Shown piece after piece: positions 57,010 to 64,000 of a stretch of 64,000 nt of DNA. Each line of letters starts with the position of its first letter. The stretch's first letter is position 1. The position numbers were made by a program, and so were the translations under genes. The notes under the pieces were generated by a model. That model saw nothing but the letters and a program-made list of their open reading frames with translations, made no database searches and was not told where the DNA came from. The stretch is from Hordeum vulgare subsp. vulgare (taxonomy: Eukaryota > Streptophyta > Magnoliopsida > Poales > Poaceae), in the NCBI RefSeq assembly GCF_904849725.1, contig NC_058519.1:25961267-26025266 (forward strand), in the 5' to 3' direction.

Positions 57010-60000
57010 GATACCTTTACACGCCGCAAGTCGACAAACCGTGTGTGAAACGGATGGTTACGGTTAGTTACAAGTTTTTTATGGATATAGAGTTACACGC
57101 GGCAAGACAACAAACCATGGAAAAAGGCACCGATCTGCACAAATACAAATTGCTTCTAACCAAGGACGTTAAAGCGTGAATAGCTCCACAACCCTCTATC
57201 TTCACTTTTATCGTCATAAAAAATCAGGGATCAACTTTCGATCGAAGAAGACTCTTCATCTCGTCAAACCACGTGGTCGAGCATGGATCTATCTCTTGAT
57301 ACATTTTTTTACAATCTAGCAAAACGATGGCTTCGATCATCGTCGACAGGAAATCCATCGCATAAGGAGAATGATGCCCCCAAACTACAAGTGCCTCTTC
57401 ATACTATGTTTTTGGGCAATCAGCCATAAAATTGTAAGAGGATACTATGACCCACCATGAGAGTTATGTATAATGATTCCAATGACGGGGCATCTAGTTT
57501 CCTTCACAAATGAGGCAACATTGTTCACTAATTATTTTGGCCGCGCTCTCTTTACACATTATAACAAGGAGTAATATCGCATTTCACACGATGTTTTGTT
57601 ACCATTACCATTTTATTATCACTAACGGATATGGTCTTACATCGTATGCTTTTATTTCGCCTTTCTATCCATATCCCGCCCAATAAAGCATGACGTGGTA
57701 TGACGGATCATGACCCACAAAAATATTATGGTGATGTCATATCTATTACAAGATGTGTTTGCGCTAATTCTCTTATCTAATTTCAATGGGCTTGACAATT
57801 TCGATGTTATTATTGGCTCTATCCTTATCCACAAGGGCATATGTCACCAATGACGAAGGCAACAAAATGAGGTGCAAACTAACATGGAGATTTTGATGTC
57901 ATGAACGTAACTTGTGTTGTACGATGCTTGGATGCCAAAATACCATGTCAATGTAAAGTCCTCTGGGCTTGGGGTACACCGTACACGGCCACCCCCTCAT
58001 GGATGGCATCCCATGGCGGCATGTGGTCTATGAGCTACTCCATTTAGTGACTTGTGTTACACGGTTGTAACGAGCTATGTAAGTTTTACATGGATACAGT
58101 TACACACCGCAAGTCAACAAACCACATGAAACATGATTACAGTTTGCTACAAGTTGCTCATAAATACAAAGGCATACGTCGCAAGGCGACAAACTGCACG
58201 AATGAAAATTTCTCGTACGAGTGTGATTAAAGTGTGAGTAAATCCTTGAATCCTATCTTCATATCTATTACCAGAAAAGTCGGAGTTAACTAGAGAAGAG
58301 TCTTCATCTCATCAAACCACGTAGTCGAGCATTTGTCTATCTTTCCACATCAGTTTCTACAATCTAGTCAAATGATGAACTTTAACATTTGTCAGCATGA
58401 AATTCATCCCATAACCAGCATGATGCAATCTAAACTACAAGTGCCTCTTTGTATTTCGTTATTGCACTTAACCACAAAATTCCAATACTCGGTAGTTTCC
58501 TTCACAAATGAGGCAACTACGTTCACTAATCATTTTGGTTGTGATCTTTTTATAAACTAAAGTGAGGAGTAATATTGCATTTCACATGAAGATTTGTTGT
58601 CCTTTATTAACTCATAGATATTGTCTTATGTTGCTTGCCTTTATTACTCCTTTATATCCATACCCCGACCCGACAAAGCATGTTGTGATATGGCACACTA
58701 TGACCTCACACAAATATATTGTAATTTTGTCATTTTTATTACAAGATGTGTCTACACTGACTTTATTATTTAATTTATCTAACTTTACTGAGTTAGGTAG
58801 TTTCAATACTAGTATTGGCTCTATGCCCTTATCCACGAGAGCATTTGTCAGAAATGACGAAGGGAGTGAAATAAGGTGCAAACCAACATGTACCATGTCC
58901 ATGTAAAGTCTTACACCGCACACCTTGTCGATAGCATCCCACGACGACACGTGGCGCATGGGCTACTTTGTTAAATGGCTTGTAGACCTGTATAAAATTT
59001 GTAACAATGAAATGGACTAACATGGTCTCTTCTTTTTCCTCACTGAATGAAATCTTCATCTTGTTTTGAAGTCCAATGTCAGTAACCATCGATTTTATAT
59101 GTCAGTAACAATCGATTACGATAAAAACAATTCTACCAAGAGGAAACTTTATTTATTGGATGCACCACATGATTATAATTAGCTATATAAGTTGAGCATG
59201 GATAATACACGTTGCAAGTCGAAAAACCATGTCAAACATGATTAAAAATAGCTATATTTGCTCATGGATACAAATCATACGCTGCAATATAGCAAACCGC
59301 TAGAATGCAAATTCCTCCTAGCTAATGGCCTAAAACTAAAAGTGTGAATAACTTCTGTCGATTGCCGGCCCTCATGGATCTCGTCATTGACGAGTTCCGA
59401 AATGCTCCGCCAAAGATCTTCATTGGGTGATTGACGCTTGTAGATCGCTGGATCGGATGGGATTCGGTCATGTGCGCCCCTATTTCAGCCTGACTGGCTT
59501 CAGGAGGGTGTGACACGAAGCTTCGATATCTCTTGACATTATGAGACACGTCGGTATTTCAGTTTCCATGATGAATACAATGACGGAGAACGTCATGGCA
59601 GTTGAGGTCCGAAGTCTTGTAATGACGGATCGAGTCTTTGTGGCTCGTAGCAGCGACATCGGCAAGTGGGGGCGGCAACACACGTGGAGTACAAAGTCTT
59701 AGCTTTCAGGGTGAAAACCCAAGGCCTCTTATTAATTGATTATGTTGTCATGATTGTGTCTGACGGTGACCTTGTTTAAGGCATTGTTTAGAGAGCGCAG
59801 ATCTTCTTCAGGATGAAAACCTAAGATCTAGGATCGGGTGATGACGGTGTTTGTGCACTGTTTTTTTGGAGGCATCACTTTTGGAGAGTTTAGACTTCGG
59901 GTGTTGTATAGGTGGTGGTTCGTGTTGTAGCTACAAGGAATTGATCTCTATAGCGGGATCTTTCTTTCTTCTTTTTGTTTTTGTGATTGTGTGCATCCGT

Positions 60001-60590
60001 AATGTCTTTACGACATTGCATTGTTGCACGGGTTTGATGTAATTGATATCTCCGTTATATTAATATATTCTTCTTGTCAGAAAAAAACTAGGATAAACTA
60101 GAGAATACTCTTCATATCACAAAACTACATGGTCGAGCACTTATCTATCTATCCACAATTTCTACAATCAAGTAAAACTACGACTTCAACAACTGTTGGC
60201 ATCATCCCATATGGAGAGAGATGCCTCCAAGATGCAAGTACCTCTTCATACTCCGGGCTTGCACACTTAGCCACAAAATTCAAGGAGGCGAGTAGGACCA
60301 GACCACGAGAGTGATGGTTAATCTCAGTAAGGGGCGTATAGTTTCCTTGCAAACGAGGCAACACATTATTATTTTGGCCGTGCTCATTTTTGTAGGCTAT
60401 AATGAGGAGTATTATTGTATTTCACACAAGGTTTTGTTACCCTTTATTAAAACTAACATATATGGTCTTACATGTATTCCTTTATTTCACCTCTCTATCT
60501 ACATCCTTCCCAACAAAGCATGTCGTGCTACATGACCTCACAAAAAACTACATGTCATATTTTTGTACAAGATGTGCTTACACTAGCAGC
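57010..60590. repeat. Unrecognised ~1.06-kb unit in three tandem copies
   Basis: Anchors recur in the same order: GCAAGTCGACAAACC-like at 57026, 58099 and 59214, then TCATCTCGTCAAACCACGTGGTCGAGCA-like at 57258, 58307 and 60110. The third copy is longer by a 740-bp insertion. On the minus strand copy 1 reads YEEALVVWGHHSPYAMD, copy 3 YEEVLASWRHLSPYGM, and copy 2 has a stop where Trp should be. The unit therefore derives from a once-coding exon I cannot name. Copies differ by many substitutions and indels, so the duplication is old. Confidence 0.75.
59346..60088 (+). mobile_element. LINE-like insertion with poly-A end inside third repeat
   Basis: About 740 bp absent from the other two copies of the surrounding repeat. 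It ends GATATCTCC..TATTAATATATTCTTCTTGTCAG plus seven A. Its body has phrases typical of LINE 3' UTRs in Triticeae (GGATGAAAACCTAAGATCT, GGGTTTGATGTAATTGAT). No ORF2 domain remains, so it is a strongly 5'-truncated copy. Confidence 0.6.
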
Positions 60591-60964
60591 TAGGGTTTGG
60601 GCGGTTGCAATCTTGTCGGTTCCCTCACATGTAGATGTGTGAGGTTAGGTGGGGGGTTCTTCTAGGCATGTTTATAAGTTTGAAGTACTATGAGTTTTAT
60701 GCTCTTTGTTTGTGACGTTTAGGTAGAGGGGACGATGCTGTGAGAATATCTTCTCTTGTTATGACGACGCCTTACCCGCTAGCGCCATAGAGCTAGAAAT
60801 GTCTTGTTTTCACATGTTCGATCTTGCGGAATTTAGGGTTTTCTCTTCATAGATGTGCTCATCCAGATCTGGTGAGTCTCTGTTAGAGTTTGGTGTTTTT
60901 TTGTGGTCTGGTCTCTTACGGTATCAGTGGGCTACTCACACGTTTTAGTGAAGATTTTGTGCTT
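60591..60964. other. Unassigned sequence
   Basis: Starts GCTAGGGTTTGGGCGGTTGC and contains GTGCTCATCCAGATCTGGTGAG. It may be the 5' part of another retroelement. No frame recognised. Confidence 0.3.
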
Positions 60965-61535
60965 TATTCTCTGCAAATGCTATAAGTAACATTGATAGAT
61001 TGTTATATAGCAAGATAATTCGTAACAAGTGACAAGTAACAATAGTAACAAAGATGGCAAGGTAGCCCAATCCTTTTTATAGCAAAGGACAAGCCTGAAA
61101 GTACTCTTATATAACGCAAGCGCTCCCGAGGACACATGTGGATTTCTATCTAGTCATATTCATCATATTGAGTCGATTCACATTCGCTACTTTTATAATT
61201 TGATATGTGGGTGGACCGGTGCTAAGGTGTTATTCTTACTTGACCTAAAAACCTACTTATGATTACCCCTCTTGCAAGAATCTGTAACTACGAAAAAGAA
61301 TTAAGATAAATCTAACCATAGCATGAAACATGTGGATTCAAATCAGCCCCTTATGAATCAACACATAAACTGAGGTTTAAGCTTCTATCACTCTTGCAAC
61401 CCATCATCTATGTGTTACTCCATAATGACTTCCCTTAGTCCCATAAAATGGTGAAGTGTCATGTAGTCCACGTTCACATGACACCATTAAGAGAAGTAAC
61501 ATCATACATATCATCAAAAAATTGAACGAATACTA
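60965..61535 (+). mobile_element. Gypsy internal non-coding fragment (Sabrina/WHAM-like)
   Basis: Contains blocks (AGCAAAGGACAAGCCTG, GATATGTGGGTGGACCGGTGC, CAAATCAGCCCCTTATGAA, GTGAAGTGTCATGTAGTCCACG) that I recognise as common non-coding interior of Triticeae Gypsy elements with TGATACGTC-type LTRs. No coding frame. Confidence 0.6.
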
Positions 61536-62956
61536 AATTTTCAGATTTTCACTTTTCAGGTTTTCCATACCAAACGAAGTCCAATTGACCTTTAGAGATT
61601 TTTCCGGACAAAAAGAAGTCCAACAAGCATCGGAGAAAGGTTGGGGGACACACGAGGGCCCCACAAGCCAACCCGACGCGGCCTAAGGGCGGGCGCCCTA
61701 TTGGCTTGTGGGCCCCTCGAGGCCCTCCCGACTTCGTTATCTAGCTTATAAATTCTCAGATAACCTAAAAACCCCAGAGGTAGTCCCGGAACACTTTTTA
61801 CGTTGTTGCAAGTCTCTGTTGTGAAGGGAGGCCATCTGGAGCTTCGTTCCGACACCCTGCCGGAGGGGGATCGATCACGAAGTTCTTCTTGATCAACCTT
61901 GTTGCCCTCATGATGATGTGTGAGTAGTTCACCACAGACCTACAGATCCATAGCTTGTACCTAGATGGCAATCTCTCTCTCTCTCTCTTCAATACAATGA
62001 TCATCGCATCTTCGCTTTGATCCACATGATGTAATTCCTTTTATGCGGGGCGTTTGTTGGGATCTGATGAATTGTGGGTTTATGTTCAGATTATTCATGA
62101 TAAATATCTGAGTCTTCTCTGAATACTAATATGGTTCTTATGTGCATGATTATGATAGCTTCGTAATTCTCTCTAATCTATTGAAATAGTTTGGCCAACT
62201 AGATTGATATTTCCTCGGTGAGAGGGGTGTGTTGTAGTAGGTTCAACCTGGTAAATTTTTATATCCCAGTGATAGAAGGGGACAATATGTGTCTTTGTGT
62301 TGCTTCTATTAAGGATAAAATGATTGGGGTTTCTTCATATTGCTTGAGTTTACTTTGTCTACATCATGTCATTGTTCTTCATGTATTACTCTGTTTTACT
62401 TAATACTCTAGATGCATGTTGGATAGAAGTCGATGAGTGGAGTAATAGTAATAGGTGGAGGCAGGAGTCAACCTATTTATTTATGGACGTGATGCCTATA
62501 TACACATGATCATTGTCGTGAATATCGCATAACTATCCGCTTTTCTGTATATTTTCCAACAATAATTTGTTAACCCACCGTAAGCTATTTTTCATGAGAG
62601 ATGCCATTAGGAAAAACTATGGCCCTCGGGTCTATTCACAACATATTTATAAAACCTTCAATACATTGCTGCCATTTACTTGTTTTTTATTTTATTTTGC
62701 AATTTACAACTATTTACAATTATCTACACACGTCACTCGCTTGCACATAACAAGTACAAGGGGATTGACAACCCTCTTGCTCGCGTTGGGTGCAAGTTGT
62801 TTGTTCTTTTGTGTGCAGACGATGAAGACGGTTGTGGTTGATATTCCTATTGATTCGATAAACCTTGGTTTCATAACCGAGGGAAATACTTACCCACATT
62901 GTGTTGCGATAACCCGTTCCTCTTCACGGAAAACCCAACGCAGATCACAAGTATGA
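61536..62956 (+). repeat. Gypsy LTR, plus orientation, first ~190 bp missing
   Basis: Runs from GGTTTTCCATACCAAACGAAGTCC through a TATA-like CTTATAAATT (61746-61755), GCCGGAGGGGGATCGATCACG, a CT microsatellite (61973-61989), TGGGATCTGATGAATTGTGGG and GGGATTGACAACCC to CTTCACGGAAAACCCAACGC. This is the LTR of a Sabrina/WHAM-like Gypsy family. Its first part is present instead in the inverted neighbour. Confidence 0.8.
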
Positions 62957-63401
62957 CCTCTCGTCAGAACAGAGACCTGCGGCAGCATAATAAATGTTTC
63001 GAGACTACCTCTGGGTTTTTAGGTTATGTGGGAATTTATAACCCAGAGAACGGAGTCGGGAGGGCCTCGAAGGGCCCACAAAAGAACAGGGCGCCCCCTA
63101 GGTCGCATGGTTTGCTTGTGGGCCCCTCGTGTGGCCCCCAACAATCTTCCGATGCTTGGTGGTCTTCTTTTGATCCAGAGAAAATCTCCAAAAAGTTTCA
63201 GGTCAACTCGACTTCGTTTGGTATGGTAAACCTAAAAAGTGAAAAACATGTAGAAAACAGCAAGTGGCAGTGGGCACTGGGTCAATAGGTTAGTGCTAAA
63301 AAATAATATAAATTGGTAAATAAATACCACAAAAGTATTCTAGAATTATAATATATCAGCATGGAACAATAAAAAATTATAGATACATTGCAGACGTATC
63401 A
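62957..63401 (-). repeat. Gypsy LTR, minus orientation, first ~445 bp only
   Basis: On the minus strand it starts TGATACGTCTGCAATGTATC at 63401 and reads down to GCAGGTCTCTGTTCTGACGAG near 62960. It overlaps in content with 61540-61820 on the other strand, so the two LTR pieces form an inverted repeat of about 270 bp. Confidence 0.8.
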
Positions 63402-64000
63402 GTAATCTTTTTTCTTCATGCTCTGAAAGGTTAGCACTGATGATAACATGATATATCTTCTTGTCATCAAGATAAGCAATTTCAAAGTATCACGTAAAGC
63501 TTTAAGCTCAAATACGGGATCTCTCTTTGGTGGAGGAGGATCACCTAAAATTTCAACTGGTAAGTTGTGGTTAAGGATAGGTTATTGATCAAGGAGTATC
63601 CTATTTATTTCATTCCTTTCGTTCAAATGCATATCATTCTCATGCTCTAACAAATATTGTTCTAGTGGATCAGTAGGAGGTACAACTATAGAATCCAAAT
63701 CAATTATTTCAGCCTTGTCATGCAATTCTTTTTCATGTGATTGTTTGCTAAACTTGGAGAAATTAAACTCATGAGAAATATCACCAAAACTCACTTTGAC
63801 CTTCTCAGTGGCACAATTAATTTCAGCATTAACCGTATTCAAGAAAGGTCTACCAAATATGATGGGACAAAAGTTATTTTGTTCGGAACCAAGTACTAGG
63901 AAATCACTAGGGTACTTGACTTTTCCACACAAGACTTCAACATCTCTAACAATCCCAAGTGGTGAAATAGTATCGTGGTTTGCAAGCCTAATAGTGACAT
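63402..64000 (-). pseudogene. Gypsy protease-region relic
   Basis: Minus-strand frame entering from the right edge: DTISPLGIVRDVEVLCGKVK, then CPIIFGRPFLNTVNAEI, the C-terminal half of a Gypsy aspartic protease (IIFGRPFL is the conserved end motif). EFNFSKF and PPTDPLEQYLLEHENDM follow. A TAA stop at about 63580 and a frame change near 63490 (LRDTLKF / AYLDDKKIYHVIISANL) precede the LTR at 63401. Reverse transcriptase is absent within the window. The coding strand lies in the same direction as the minus-strand LTR. Confidence 0.85.

Overview
This is plant nuclear DNA from a large, repeat-rich grass genome, most likely a Triticeae species (wheat, Aegilops, barley or rye). The evidence is the set of transposons: long-LTR, non-coding LARD retrotransposons of the Sukkula type, an Angela/BARE/WIS-type solo LTR, Sabrina/WHAM-like Gypsy sequence, and Stowaway MITEs with the usual CTCCCTCCG termini. 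Family names come from recognition of terminal sequences, not from a database search. Genes make up only a few percent of the window.

Layout. 1-12262 is nested LARD sequence: element A (5' LTR cut by the window start, non-coding interior, 3' LTR) sits inside an older LARD LTR, B. B in turn interrupts a broken Copia element on the minus strand (12263-14624). 14831-14930 is an orphan first exon of a TPD1-like secreted-peptide gene. 16498-20644 is a structurally complete PIF/Harbinger DNA transposon with two spliced genes, a DDE transposase and a Myb/SANT-like protein. 20.9-25.6 kb holds MITEs, a Copia LTR, unassigned sequence and a Helitron 3' terminus. 25726-26416 is an intact two-exon TPD1-like gene on the minus strand. 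26822-27417 is a Mutator-type MITE with a perfect 9-bp target duplication, followed by a Stowaway-type MITE, a LINE RNase H relic and the left end of a Harbinger-like element.

29336-41507 is a complete 12.2-kb LARD (element C) flanked by the 5-bp target duplication TGAAC. Its 3' LTR has lost about 1 kb. 41.5-44.8 kb holds a B3-domain pseudogene on the minus strand and a roughly 120-bp minisatellite split by an Angela-type solo LTR. 44869-46315 is an old inverted LARD-related LTR. 46.3-50.2 kb is LINE relics, a possible hAT-like repeat and a MITE.

50-57 kb is a gene island on the minus strand. It holds a seven-exon homologue of the meiotic crossover protein PARTING DANCERS (PTD, ERCC1/XPF-like) and an intron-less 593-codon PWWP-domain protein of the PDP type. 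57.0-60.6 kb is an unrecognised unit of about 1.06 kb present three times in tandem, the third copy split by a LINE-like insertion. The right end is rearranged Gypsy DNA with two LTR pieces in opposite orientation and a protease-region relic running out of the window.

The plausibly functional host genes are TPD1-like (anther/tapetum signalling), PTD (meiotic crossover formation) and the PWWP protein (chromatin). Nothing in the sequence shows that they are co-regulated. The Harbinger element is the one transposon whose protein genes appear intact.
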